From the NCBI RefSeq assembly GCF_050908235.1, contig NZ_CP194340.1: a stretch of DNA of 64,000 nt; one strand, written 5' to 3'. The position numbers were made by a program, and so were the translations under genes. Below are positions 17,062 to 26,318 of the stretch, piece by piece (the stretch's first letter is position 1; the number at the start of each line of letters is the position of its first letter). The notes beneath the pieces are model-generated. The model saw only the letters and a list, made by a program, of their open reading frames with translations. It did no database searches and was not told the DNA's origin. This DNA is from Pseudoramibacter alactolyticus. Lineage in GTDB: Bacteria; Bacillota; Clostridia; Eubacteriales; Eubacteriaceae.

Positions 17062-17784
17062 ATGGAAGTAGGAGAAACGACAAAAGATGGCAAAACCATC
17101 AGCAAAATTGAAAAGGTTGTAGGGATTCGCAAAGCGACGTTTGAAGGGCTCCAGGAAAGCTTTCGACGTTCACCCCAGGTTTCTGGCTTTGTTCATGTGG
17201 ATGTGGACGGTGTTGTTAAATTGCGTAAAAAGCTGAAAACAGCAGGATATAAAGTCAGCGTTACCGATATTTTCATCAAGTTAGTCGCAATGGCCATTCA
17301 GAAACATCTGGAAGTGAATTGCTCTCGTGTAGAAAATGAGATTCATTATTATTCGTCGATCAATATCGGTGTGGCTGTCGGGACACCGGCAGGGATGCTC
17401 ATTGTACCGGTCATCAAAAATTGCGAAAGCAAGTCATTGTTTGATATTTCAGCAGAGATGAAAGATATCCAAAACAAAATAAAAAGCAATCAATTGACCA
17501 TGGACATGATGCAAGGCGGCACGTTTACGTTGAGCAGTATTGGCATGTTTGATGTGGACAATTCAGACGCGATCTTAAATATTCCCCAATCTGCAATCGT
17601 TGTGGTTGGCCGTATTAAAGATGAACCAGTCGTACTCGAAAATAAAACGATCGGTATTCGGCCAAAAGCTTATTTATCGGTCACCTTTGATCATGGAACC
17701 ATTAATGGCGCACCGGGATCGAAATTTATGAAGGCATTTTCTCATATGGCCGAAAAAGCCGATGAAATTATTGAATGGGAATGA
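17062..17784 (+). CDS. acoC: 2-oxoacid/acetoin dehydrogenase E2 catalytic domain, lacking lipoyl and E1/E3-binding domains
   Basis: The 240-residue protein is only the acyltransferase core: ISKIEKVVGIRKA, SPQVSGFVHVDVD, VSVTDIFIKLVAMA, the GVAVGTPAGMLIVPVI segment, GGTFTLSSIGMFDVDN and the terminal active-site block. The active site reads DHGTINGAPGSKF, where most E2 proteins have DHRxxDGA; His is kept and the usual Asp is Asn. No peripheral-subunit-binding domain is visible. E2 would transfer the acetyl group from lipoate to CoA. Separate lipoyl and core genes must dock non-covalently, an unusual arrangement. Confidence 0.85.
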   Translation: MEVGETTKDGKTISKIEKVVGIRKATFEGLQESFRRSPQVSGFVHVDVDGVVKLRKKLKTAGYKVSVTDIFIKLVAMAIQKHLEVNCSRVENEIHYYSSINIGVAVGTPAGMLIVPVIKNCESKSLFDISAEMKDIQNKIKSNQLTMDMMQGGTFTLSSIGMFDVDNSDAILNIPQSAIVVVGRIKDEPVVLENKTIGIRPKAYLSVTFDHGTINGAPGSKFMKAFSHMAEKADEIIEWE

Positions 17785-17800
17785 AAAGAGAGGTTATTTC

Positions 17801-18766
17801 ATGAAATATTCAAAAGAGTATTACTTGGATTCTTACGAAAAGCTGACGTTTGCCAGACAGTATGAAATGAAAGTGCCGGAATTGTTGGCAACGGGCAAAT
17901 TGCCAGGGTTTTATCACTTGGCGGTTGGGCAGGAAGCAATTCAGATGGCCATTTATTTGGAAAAGGAAGCGGGGGATTGGCTCAGTCCGCATCCCAGATG
18001 TCACCCACTATATGCATTGACCTGCGGAATTAATGATTTTACAACAGAAATGATTGGCCGAAAAAGTTCGCTTTGCGAGGGTGTTGCAAGTTATGTGCAT
18101 ATTTTTTCGCCAGAAAATCACATTTGCCCGTCCAACGGGCTGATGGGTGAAAATCAAGCCATTGGCGCTGGTTTTGGTCTGGCGATGACAGAATTTGATG
18201 ATACAGACGGTTGTTTGATTTTGGGTATTGGTGACGGGACCTTGGAAGAAGGCGCCGTGAACGAAGTCATGAATGTGATTGCGTCGAGAAATTTAAAAGT
18301 TTGCATGATCATTGAAAACAACGACATCACCATTTCAACCAGAAAACATGACGTAAGCCGATTGAAAGACCCGGGAGAAAGGGCTTATGGCTTCGGTCTT
18401 CCGGTTGTATTTGGCGATGGCAATGATATTTTTGAAGCGAGAGAACTCATCCGTATCGGGCTTGAAAAAGCGCGAAGAGGCGAGCCGAATGTTATTTCGT
18501 TAAAGACTTATCGTTTGCGGGGGCATTTCGAAGGCGATCCGACGGTTTATCGTAATCCGAAAGAAACGGAAGAAGCGATGAAACACGAACCGGTGAAGCG
18601 TTGCCGGGAATATATAATGAACCTCGGCATCGCGACGGAAAAAGAATTAAATCAAATTGACGCCGAACAACAGGCCATTGTTGATGCGGCTTTTGCTCAG
18701 GCCGTTAAAGCCGATCTTCCGACACCAGAAGATGTGATCGGGCCGGAATTGGTCTTCGCAGATTAA
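17801..18766 (+). CDS. acoA: Acetoin/2-oxoacid dehydrogenase E1 alpha subunit
   Basis: The start at 17801 follows AGAGAGG and gives 321 residues, normal for this family. It carries half of the thiamine pyrophosphate site: the GIGDGTLEEGAVNEVMNVIASRN motif with the following IENN closes the Mg-TPP fold, and the HPRCHPL loop near residue 65 is in the phosphate-binding area. The short length and lack of a long N-terminal extension match acetoin dehydrogenase more than pyruvate dehydrogenase. With E1 beta it would decarboxylate or cleave the keto substrate onto lipoate. Confidence 0.87.
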   Translation: MKYSKEYYLDSYEKLTFARQYEMKVPELLATGKLPGFYHLAVGQEAIQMAIYLEKEAGDWLSPHPRCHPLYALTCGINDFTTEMIGRKSSLCEGVASYVHIFSPENHICPSNGLMGENQAIGAGFGLAMTEFDDTDGCLILGIGDGTLEEGAVNEVMNVIASRNLKVCMIIENNDITISTRKHDVSRLKDPGERAYGFGLPVVFGDGNDIFEARELIRIGLEKARRGEPNVISLKTYRLRGHFEGDPTVYRNPKETEEAMKHEPVKRCREYIMNLGIATEKELNQIDAEQQAIVDAAFAQAVKADLPTPEDVIGPELVFAD

Positions 18767-18796
18767 TCATGAAAATAATGAAAGGGGATGAATAAA

Positions 18797-19768
18797 ATGG
18801 CTGAAATGACAATGATTCAGGCGTTGAATACAGCTCTCAGAGAAGAAATGGAGCGTGATGAGAATGTATTTATAATCGGCGAAGATTTAAGAGAAATGGG
18901 CAGTACCTTTGGTGTGACAACAGGTCTTTATCAAACGTGGCCGGATAGAGTAATCAATACCCCATTGGCTGAAGCCGGTACTGCCAATATGAGCGTTGGC
19001 GCGGCTTTATACGGAAAGCGGCCGGTTTTTGAAATTATGTTCGCAGATTTTTCAACCCTCATTTATGATGCGATTGTCAATCAAGCATCCAAAATGCGAT
19101 ACATGTCGCATGGAAAAGTCACTTGTCCCATTGTCTTCCGTGGCCCGCAAGGGGCAGGCGGCGGCATCGGTGCGCATCATAGTCAAACGGTTGACAGTTG
19201 GTTTATGAATGTCCCAGGTCTAAAAATGGTGACGCCATCGACACCTCAGGATGCTTATGGATTATTGAAAGCATCGATTAGAGATAATAATCCGGTTTTG
19301 TTCTGGGAACACAAAGCACTTTACAGAGTTCCCGGAGAAGTGATGACTGGCGACGATCAAATCGTCCAAATTGGGCAGGCTAAGACGGTTAAAGAAGGGA
19401 GCGATATCACCATTGTTGCCAACCAGCTGATGTTGATGTCAATCCTTAAGACTTTACCGGAAATTGAAAAGGAAAGCATCAGTGTGGAATTGATTGACCC
19501 CCGGACCATTAAACCATTTGATTATAAAGCCGTAGAAACTTCTGTGAAGAAAACGGGAAGATTGCTGCTGGTGTCAGAAGGTTGTCGAGAAGGGAATTGG
19601 ACCGCAGAAATTGCATCTAATATTTCGGAAAGTTGTTTCAAATCGCTGAAAAGCCCGGTGAGAAGACTTGGCGCAGTGGATTCCCCCATTCCATATGCAA
19701 AAGCAGAATTATTCATGATTCCAAGCATGGAAAGTGTCATCAAGACCGTCGGAGAAATGATGCAATAA
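18797..19768 (+). CDS. acoB: Acetoin/2-oxoacid dehydrogenase E1 beta subunit
   Basis: ATG at 18797 is chosen because AAAGGGG is at proper distance; an ATG nine bases earlier touches that site. The 323-residue protein has MTMIQALNTALREEMERDENVFIIGEDL, the LAEAGTANMSVGAAL segment, and FADFSTLIYDAIVNQASKMRYMS, typical of E1 beta transketolase pyrimidine domains, then the LIDPRTIKPFD C-terminal domain. It closes the E1/E2 set; a strong hairpin follows. Confidence 0.9.
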   Translation: MAEMTMIQALNTALREEMERDENVFIIGEDLREMGSTFGVTTGLYQTWPDRVINTPLAEAGTANMSVGAALYGKRPVFEIMFADFSTLIYDAIVNQASKMRYMSHGKVTCPIVFRGPQGAGGGIGAHHSQTVDSWFMNVPGLKMVTPSTPQDAYGLLKASIRDNNPVLFWEHKALYRVPGEVMTGDDQIVQIGQAKTVKEGSDITIVANQLMLMSILKTLPEIEKESISVELIDPRTIKPFDYKAVETSVKKTGRLLLVSEGCREGNWTAEIASNISESCFKSLKSPVRRLGAVDSPIPYAKAELFMIPSMESVIKTVGEMMQ

Positions 19769-19776
19769 AGCTATCT

Positions 19777-19816
19777 AAAACAATGATACCGGCACAATGC
19801 CGGCATCATTGTTCTA
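19777..19816. terminator. Bidirectional hairpin between acoB and the LuxR gene
   Basis: AACAATGAT-CCGGCA pairs with TGCCGG-ATCATTGTT and is flanked by A- and T-rich tracts, suited to both convergent transcripts. Confidence 0.7.
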
Positions 19817-19829
19817 TTTCATGGGATTT

Positions 19830-20426
19830 TTAGAACTGCACTTTGCTTTCTTCGGACAATAGGCGCATGAGCGAGACGCGGTTGGGGACATTGAGCTTTT
19901 CATAAATGTGTTGAATGTGGGTTTTAACCGTGTTGAGACTGATAAAGGTTTTCTCAGCAATGGCCGTGTTTGTTAATCCCTGTGAAATGAGCACGGCGAT
20001 TTCCCATTCTCGATCAGTTAATTTCTGTTTGATGTTTGAATAATCCAGGCGATCTTCGCTGGTTACATGGGAAGAACGGAAAATGAATAGCGTGTAGTTC
20101 AAAATAACTTTATCGAAGTTTTCATCCCTTGATACAAAAGGACTGGTCCAGAATTCATAGAGTTGATTGTTTGCAGGGACAATAATATGATCATTATTGC
20201 TCAAAAGCTGTTTCCGGAATTGATTAATGACATAATTTTCGATAAACAGATCGGCTTTTTCTGATTCGGAAAGTACTGCATTGACATTGCGAAAAAGGGT
20301 GCGGTAAAGATCACGGCAGTATCGGTGAGCGCAGTGATTGGATTTTACAATCGTTTGTTTGCTGTCCATGATTAAAACGCCAAAAGTGGCATCGCGAAAA
20401 CAGGAATCAAAGAGCTTTTCGGCCAA
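19830..20426 (-). pseudogene. LuxR-type regulator, 5'-truncated
   Basis: The last 65 residues are a clear LuxR helix-turn-helix (LTDREWEIAVLISQGLTNTAIAEK, then SLNTVKTHIQHIYEKLN). The rest resembles a PAS-like sensory region beginning FGVLIMDSKQTIVKSN. The only start is a TTG with no ribosome binding site, four codons after an in-frame stop. On the other side of this point the plus strand is immediately the C-terminal part of an alcohol dehydrogenase. The gene therefore appears to have lost its 5' end by a deletion. If still expressed it could be the former regulator of the module. Confidence 0.6.
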
Positions 20427-20428
20427 AG

Positions 20429-20587
20429 GATTTTACCGAAGCAATTTGCGCGATTACCGCATTTCCGAATGATTTTATGCCACATATTACAAATGTCATC
20501 GCGATGGAAGATGTTCAGTCCAAGGTAAAAGAAATGATTTTAGGAAAGACCAGCGATATCAAGGTGATGATTGATCCTCAGCGATAA
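20429..20587 (+). pseudogene. C-terminal remnant of a zinc-type (MDR) alcohol dehydrogenase
   Basis: The frame ending at 20587 reads KDFTEAICAITAFPNDFM, then HITNVIAMEDVQSKVKEM, and ends DIKVMIDPQR. This is the usual end of a medium-chain dehydrogenase such as 2,3-butanediol or threonine dehydrogenase. The metal-binding and Rossmann regions are absent because the frame joins directly to the truncated LuxR gene. No start or binding site. Family is inferred from the motif pattern only. Confidence 0.55.
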
Positions 20588-20612
20588 TATCGGGTGAGAA
20601 AGGGCTAAAAAA

Positions 20613-21911
20613 GTGGATTATCAGAGAATGTACCAAAAAAAGGAAGTGAGTGTGGAAGAAGCGCTTTCGCACATTCGCGACGGAAGCAGAATCATCACTT
20701 CCCTTTGTGCACAAGCACCGTTTCTGCTTCTAAAGCATTTGCATGAGGTTGCCGATACAGGGAAAAAATTTAAAATTTACAGCAATATGAATCTCCAGGC
20801 ATATCCGTATTTGTCAGACGAAAAATATCGGGACAGGATTGATATTGACTGCTTGTTTCAAATGGTGGGAGACCGCGTCGGCCATCAAAAAGGATTGGTG
20901 AATTATGTGCCGGGGCATCTTCACGATGGCACATGGCGATGGGCGGAAATTAACAGGCCGAATGTTTTTATCGGAGCCGTATCTTCAATGGATGAAAACG
21001 GATATTGCAGGTTTTCGTTAAGCAATATTCATGAGCAGGCATTTGCTCGAAAAGCAGATTTGGTTATTTGTGAAGTGAATCCAAATTTGCCACAGGTGAA
21101 TGGCGAGACGGAAATTCATATCAGTGATATCGATTATGTTGTTGCCTCGAAAGAGCCGGTTCCGGTTTTGCCGGAGCAGAGTCGGCTTTCGCCCATTGAT
21201 GAAAAAATTGGAGAGCATGTAGCCTCGTTAGTAAAGGATGGGGATACGATTCAATTAGGCATCGGTAAAATGCCTGATGCGGTGGCAAATAGCCTGCTGG
21301 ATAAAAAAGATCTCGGGGTTCACACGGAATTAATGTCCGATGCAATCTATCGATTGACAGAGGCCGGTGTTGTGACGAACGGCCGAAAAACACTGCATCG
21401 GGGAAAATCCATTGCGACCTTTGCCATGGGAAGCCAGAAATTGTATTCAATGATGAATCAAAATCCGTCGGTTTGGATTATGTCCGGTAATTATGTGAAT
21501 CATCCTGGCGTGATTGCTCAAAACGACAATATGGTCTCAATCAACACGGCCATCGAGGTGGATCTGACAGGGCAGGTTTGTTCGGAAAGCATCGGGAGCG
21601 TGCAGTATAGCGGCACCGGCGGCGCGGTTGACACGGCTCAGGAGGCATCAGCTTCTAAAGGTGGGAGATCGATTATCGCGCTGCATGCGACGGCGCAAAA
21701 AGGAAAGTGTTCGACCATTAACGCCGTGCAGACACCGGGAGCGATCGTCACGCTGTCTCGCAATAATGTCGATTATATTGTGACGGAATTCGGCATCGCA
21801 CCGATGCGGGGAAGAAATGTCCGGCAAAGAATGGATAATTTAATCGCGATTGCACATCCGGATTTCAGAGAAGAAATTAAAAAGGCAGCAGAGAAAACCT
21901 TGTTGCGCTGA
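20613..21911 (+). CDS. Acetyl-CoA hydrolase/transferase family CoA-transferase (4-hydroxybutyrate/butyrate type)
   Basis: A GTG start follows AGAAAGGG. The 432-residue protein belongs to the family I-like acetyl-CoA hydrolase/transferase group, with GIGKMPDAVANSL, the catalytic glutamate in GQVCSESIGSVQYSGTGG, and the C-terminal TEFGIAPMRGRNVRQRMDNLI. Relatives exchange CoA between acetyl-CoA and butyrate, 4-hydroxybutyrate or acetate. It could release acetyl-CoA made by the acetoin enzymes as acetate while activating another acid. The acceptor acid is not predictable. It has no obvious own promoter and begins 25 bp after the dehydrogenase remnant. Confidence 0.88.
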   Translation: MDYQRMYQKKEVSVEEALSHIRDGSRIITSLCAQAPFLLLKHLHEVADTGKKFKIYSNMNLQAYPYLSDEKYRDRIDIDCLFQMVGDRVGHQKGLVNYVPGHLHDGTWRWAEINRPNVFIGAVSSMDENGYCRFSLSNIHEQAFARKADLVICEVNPNLPQVNGETEIHISDIDYVVASKEPVPVLPEQSRLSPIDEKIGEHVASLVKDGDTIQLGIGKMPDAVANSLLDKKDLGVHTELMSDAIYRLTEAGVVTNGRKTLHRGKSIATFAMGSQKLYSMMNQNPSVWIMSGNYVNHPGVIAQNDNMVSINTAIEVDLTGQVCSESIGSVQYSGTGGAVDTAQEASASKGGRSIIALHATAQKGKCSTINAVQTPGAIVTLSRNNVDYIVTEFGIAPMRGRNVRQRMDNLIAIAHPDFREEIKKAAEKTLLR

Positions 21912-21968
21912 AAAATGGCGGCAAAAAGATAAATGATTAAATTACGGGGAAATCACGGGGAGAGTCGT

Positions 21969-23371
21969 ATGAGCAAAAAAATAACAATTGTCGGGGGCGG
22001 CCCGGGCGGATACATTGCGGCGATACGGGCAGCACAGCTTGGGGCACAGGTAACACTTATTGAAAAAGATCGATTAGGCGGAACTTGTCTCAATGTTGGC
22101 TGTATTCCGACCAAATGTCTTTTGCATACGGCAAAATTATTGGAGGACATCCGGCATCAAAGTGCGCAAATTGGCATTGATATCAGTGGTGTACAGCTTA
22201 ATTTCTCGAAAACCATGGCCCACAAGAATGCCATTGCCAGGCAATTGGTGAATGGGGTCAGCGGCTTGATGCGCGCCAATCACATTCGGGTGATTGCGGG
22301 CAAGGCACATTTTGTCGCGCCGGGGAAAATGCAGGTGCAGACGGCCGATGGCCAAAGACAAGCCATCAATGCAGATGCCATCGTTTTGGCCACGGGGTCG
22401 GTTAATGCGGTGCCGCCAATCCCAGGAATAAAAGCATCGTCACATTGTATGGATTCAACGGGTGTTTTGGCTTTAGAGCAGCTGCCGAAAACCATGATCG
22501 TGATTGGGGCCGGTGTGATCGGCCTTGAGATTGCCTGTGCCTATGCCGCCTTTGGAACGAAAATCACCGTGGTTGAAGCCCTTGATCACGTTCTGCCGAT
22601 GTTGGATGAAGATATTACGGCGGTTGGATTGAGGCACATGAAACGCATGGGCATCACATTTCAAATGGCTTCACCGGTGCGATTGGTGGAAGATATGGAC
22701 AATGGCGCCCGTGTGCTTTGTCAAACCCAGCGGGGGAGCACGTTGCGTTTGAAGCCGAAAAAGTATTGGTGGCTGTCGGCAGAAAAGCCAATACGGCGGC
22801 ATTAAATCTTAATCTCGGTGGTGTTGCAAATGAAGCTGGGAAAATTATCGTGAATGATCATATGCAGACCAATATCAAAAGCATCTACGCGATTGGCGAT
22901 TGTGTTAAAGGGCATGCTCAGCTTGCGCATGCGGCATCGCGGATGGGCGAGATCGCCGCGGAAAATATCATGGGACTCAATACGATTTATGATGAATCGA
23001 CGAATCCGACGTGCGTTTATATGGAGCCGGAAGCAGCCGCTGTGGGACTGCGTGAGGGTCAATTGAAGGCAGGAAGTTATAAAGTTGGAACCTTTCCGAT
23101 GATAGCCAACGGCAAAGCTCTGATTGTAAACGGCGGCGAAGGTTTTATTAAAATCATTGCGGACACAAAAACGGAGAAAATTATAGGCATACATATGATC
23201 GGTCCGCGGGCAACGGATTTGATTGCCGAAGGCGCAGTGGCCATTCGCATGGGGATGAAGGTTGATGAATTGACTGAAACGATTCATTCGCATCCAACGA
23301 TTTCAGAAGCCGTTAGAGAAGCCGCTTTATCGGTTCAAGGGCGCACCTTGAATATGCCGCCAATCAAATAA
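21969..23371 (+). pseudogene. lpdA: Dihydrolipoamide dehydrogenase (E3), single-base frameshift
   Basis: The start at 21969 follows GGGGAGAG. The first part encodes the FAD motif GGGPGGYIAAIRAAQLG, the redox disulfide GGTCLNVGCIPTKCLL, and the NAD motif GAGVIGLEIA. The second part, in another frame, encodes VAVGRKANTA, IYAIGDCVKG, and the C-terminal HSHPTISEAVREAAL. The two frames cross in the G5 run at 22732-22736; one extra G would restore QRGEHVAFEAEKVLVAVGR, so a G6 to G5 deletion (or a sequencing error) is the simplest reading. Without repair the complex has no E3 from this locus. Type is set to pseudogene on the sequence as given. Confidence 0.8.
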
Positions 23372-23386
23372 ACGAAAAGAAGGTGA

Positions 23387-24148
23387 ATGATGCATTGCAA
23401 AGTGACATTAAGCGCGAATGCAGGAATAGCCATTCAATTTGGCGGTAAAAAGATTTTGGTGGATGCGTTTTCTGAAAGAGCAGATGACGGGATTTCCGTT
23501 GTCACGCCGGAAATGTTTGCACAATTGATCGAATCTTCGGATTTTTCGGATCCGGACTATCTCTTTTTTACGCATGGCCATGCGGATCATTATTCTGAAG
23601 TGATGACCAAAAAGTTTTTGGCACATGATCCTAGCTGCACGGTGATAGGACCGAGCACGATCAAAAATGCCAGAGGGACGCATCTATACATCGAATTAAA
23701 TCATGATTTTGTGTACCAATCAGGCAGTTTGCGTTTTAATTTTATAGCATTGGCTCACGAAGGTGGAAAAGATAAAGCGACACCCCATTTTGGTTGTGTT
23801 TTAACCGCCTCCGACGAAAACTTGGAAGAGCAGGCTTCAATTCTGATCGCGGGCGATGCCGAAATCGGGTCTTCTAAAGTGGAAGCGGTGGCTCAGCAAG
23901 GTCAAATTGATCTCGCCATTTTGGATTTTCCATGGCTGACAGCTCAAAAAGGAAAAGCGGTTTTGTTTGAAACGCTGAGGCAATCCAAAATAATTCTTTA
24001 TCACCTTCCGCGTAAGTGCGAAGATCAATACGGGTATCTTTCTGCAGTAGATTATGCACGGACACGGGTCCCAGAAGACATGGAAATTGGGGTGCTCAAT
24101 GAATTTTTGGCATCAAAGACCATGACATTGGGGGACAATCATGCTTGA
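23387..24148 (+). CDS. Metallo-beta-lactamase-fold hydrolase
   Basis: A 253-residue protein with the THGHADH metal motif at residues about 63-69, an ILIAGDAE strand carrying another ligand and a late YHLPRKC segment. The overall shape resembles the UlaG-like branch of small metal-dependent hydrolases. ATG 23387 and ATG 23390 are both possible, since AAGAAGG ends at 23383. Its stop overlaps the lipoate ligase start. Being between E3 and the lipoate ligase suggests a role in the same pathway, for instance hydrolysing a thioester or lactone; this is only context. Substrate is unknown. Confidence 0.75.
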   Translation: MMHCKVTLSANAGIAIQFGGKKILVDAFSERADDGISVVTPEMFAQLIESSDFSDPDYLFFTHGHADHYSEVMTKKFLAHDPSCTVIGPSTIKNARGTHLYIELNHDFVYQSGSLRFNFIALAHEGGKDKATPHFGCVLTASDENLEEQASILIAGDAEIGSSKVEAVAQQGQIDLAILDFPWLTAQKGKAVLFETLRQSKIILYHLPRKCEDQYGYLSAVDYARTRVPEDMEIGVLNEFLASKTMTLGDNHA

Positions 24149-25133
24149 TTTTGCGACTTATTTAGAGACCGACTCTGTGGACCCTCGATATAATTTGGCT
24201 TATGAAGAATACATGCTCTGCCATCGTAAGGCAGAGAATGTTTTAATCCTTTGGCAAAATGACAATACCATTGTGGTTGGTCAAAATCAGATTACAGCAA
24301 CCGAAATCAACCGTTCATATGTGGAAAAACATCACATTCATGTAGTGAGAAGAACAACCGGCGGCGGGGCTGTATATCATGACCTGGGAAACCTCAATTA
24401 TTCTTTTATCACGACGCAGAATCATTTGGAAAGAATGACATTTGCGCAATTTACAGAGCCAATTATCAATGCGCTTGAAGCGCTTGGTATTCATGCGGAG
24501 GCGACGGGCAGAAATGATATTGTCATCAGCGGTCATAAAGTTTCCGGGACGGCACAAAGAGTTCAAGGCAATCGGATACTGCACCATGGAACTTTGTTGT
24601 TTCGGACAGATAAAAGAGTAGCAGAAAAGGCACTCTGCACGGATCCGAATAAATTTCGAGGAAAGCGTTCCAACTCTGTTAGAAGCAGGATCGGGAATAT
24701 CAGTGACTTTTTAGATCAGGAAATGACATTGCAGGCATTTTGGGACCATTTAAAAAAATTCTTGGGCGGCAATGGTTTTACAAGATCCGAACCGACGGTA
24801 GAAGAACTGGCGGGCATTGCGCGCTTAAAAAAAGAAAAATACGATCGGTGGGAATGGAACTTTGGGAAGTCGCCCAAGTTTGAATTTCAACAGAAAAAAT
24901 ATTGGGATGGCGGTATCTTGGATGTGCGGTTGAATGTTGAAAACGGCTTTTTAAAGGATCTTCATTTTTATGGCGATTTCCTTTCGACAAAACCAGTGTC
25001 TGAAGTTAGCGCACAATTGATCGGAATCCCATACAAACGGCAGGCTTGTGAAGCAAGATTTGAACTACTGGATATACCCGCATATTTTGGCACGATTTCG
25101 AAAAAAGAAATTTTACAGACAATGTTTGAATAG
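24141..25133 (+). CDS. lplA: Lipoate-protein ligase
   Basis: The 330-residue protein would attach lipoate to the E2 lipoyl domain with ATP. Visible are NLAYEEYML, the lipoate-binding VVRRTTGGGAVYHDLGNLNYSFI, and the catalytic lysine in ISGHKVSGTAQR. A C-terminal accessory domain follows (about residues 245-330), as in the long LplA form. The gene overlaps the preceding hydrolase by eight bases. Its presence with the free lipoyl domain at 16.8 kb makes the module self-sufficient for lipoylation from exogenous lipoate. Confidence 0.93.
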   Translation: MLDFATYLETDSVDPRYNLAYEEYMLCHRKAENVLILWQNDNTIVVGQNQITATEINRSYVEKHHIHVVRRTTGGGAVYHDLGNLNYSFITTQNHLERMTFAQFTEPIINALEALGIHAEATGRNDIVISGHKVSGTAQRVQGNRILHHGTLLFRTDKRVAEKALCTDPNKFRGKRSNSVRSRIGNISDFLDQEMTLQAFWDHLKKFLGGNGFTRSEPTVEELAGIARLKKEKYDRWEWNFGKSPKFEFQQKKYWDGGILDVRLNVENGFLKDLHFYGDFLSTKPVSEVSAQLIGIPYKRQACEARFELLDIPAYFGTISKKEILQTMFE

Positions 25134-25148
25134 GGAAAGGAAATATCA

Positions 25149-26318
25149 ATGGGCGTGAATAGTTTTATGATGGGCTTTCCGCAGTTTTTCGGCCGCGGCT
25201 GTGCGGCTGAGGCAGGAGAAAAACTGGCCAATTTCAATTGCAAGAGAGCTTTTGTCATTTATGGTAAAGGCATTGAGGCATTGGGCATTCCCATTCCGAT
25301 TATAAAAGCCGTCGAAACGTCAGAGATTGCTGTAATTACCTGCAATAAAGTTGAATCGGATCCAAGCGACGTGCTCATTAAAGAAATGGCGGAAATCGGT
25401 CGACATGAAAAAGTTGATGGGATTGTCGCGATCGGCGGTGGAAGTTGTATGGATGCCGCAAAATGCGTCAAACTGCTTTTAGACAATGACGAAGCATTAG
25501 AAAATTTTTATGATGTTGAACATCCGCAAAAAAGTGTCATCCCGATGATTGCGATTCCGACGACAGCCGGAAGTGGCAGCGAAGCGTCCAAAGGGGCAGT
25601 GGTTACGGATACACAAAATGGCATCAAGCGTGTAGTGATCGGCGCGGGAACGACACCGGCGTTGTCATTGATAGATCCGGAATTGACGACGGGACTGCCG
25701 CCAAAAGTTACGGCGGCCTGCGCTTTTGATGTATTAGCACACGCGATCGACGCGATTACGTCCAATCAGACTTGCGCAATTACGCAAAGTGTTTCATACG
25801 AAGCCATCCGATTGATGCGGGTCAACTACCAGAAAGCAGTAGAAAATGGGCAGGATATCGCAGCGAGAGAAGGAATGCTGTTGGCGTCAAACTTGGGCGG
25901 ATACGGCATTGGCAACGCCAAATGTTCCGCCAGTCATGCCTTTGCCCACGCATTGGGAGCACTTTATCATGTGCCGCATGGAGAATGCTGTGCTATTTTC
26001 ACGCCGGCGACGTTGGAATATGTGACAGAAACCTGCCCTGATCAGATACGCGCGATCGCAAAATTGCTTTTAGTCGATTTCGATGAAACGGGATCAGCGG
26101 AAATGATTGCAAAATTAACCGGTGAAAAAATCCGAAAAATGTATCGCTCGGTTGGTGTCAACGATATTACAGCATATATTACTGACGAGAACGAAGCGAT
26201 CCAAAGGTTAATGCCAGTGGCTCAAAAAGATATTATGGCATTGTTTTCGCCCAAGCCGCTTGATGATGCAGCGTGTGAATGGATTATCAAACGAACCTTT
26301 GAACTTGCCAGGTCATAA
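25149..26318 (+). CDS. Iron-containing (type III) alcohol dehydrogenase
   Basis: The 389-residue protein has the NAD-binding GGGSCMDAAKCVKLL, PTTAGSGSEASKGAV, FDVLAHAIDAI and the metal-ligand segment HAFAHALGALYHVPHGECCA, with the expected Asp and three His. Such enzymes reduce acetaldehyde or other aldehydes to alcohols, or act on 1,3-propanediol and butanol. As the last gene of the acetoin-type module it may regenerate NAD+ by reducing the acetaldehyde produced by acetoin cleavage. The substrate is inferred from context. Confidence 0.9.
   Translation: MGVNSFMMGFPQFFGRGCAAEAGEKLANFNCKRAFVIYGKGIEALGIPIPIIKAVETSEIAVITCNKVESDPSDVLIKEMAEIGRHEKVDGIVAIGGGSCMDAAKCVKLLLDNDEALENFYDVEHPQKSVIPMIAIPTTAGSGSEASKGAVVTDTQNGIKRVVIGAGTTPALSLIDPELTTGLPPKVTAACAFDVLAHAIDAITSNQTCAITQSVSYEAIRLMRVNYQKAVENGQDIAAREGMLLASNLGGYGIGNAKCSASHAFAHALGALYHVPHGECCAIFTPATLEYVTETCPDQIRAIAKLLLVDFDETGSAEMIAKLTGEKIRKMYRSVGVNDITAYITDENEAIQRLMPVAQKDIMALFSPKPLDDAACEWIIKRTFELARS

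Noticed and set aside
22718..23371. A separate second oxidoreductase gene
   Set aside because: It is the C-terminal half of lpdA in another frame and has no independent start signal.
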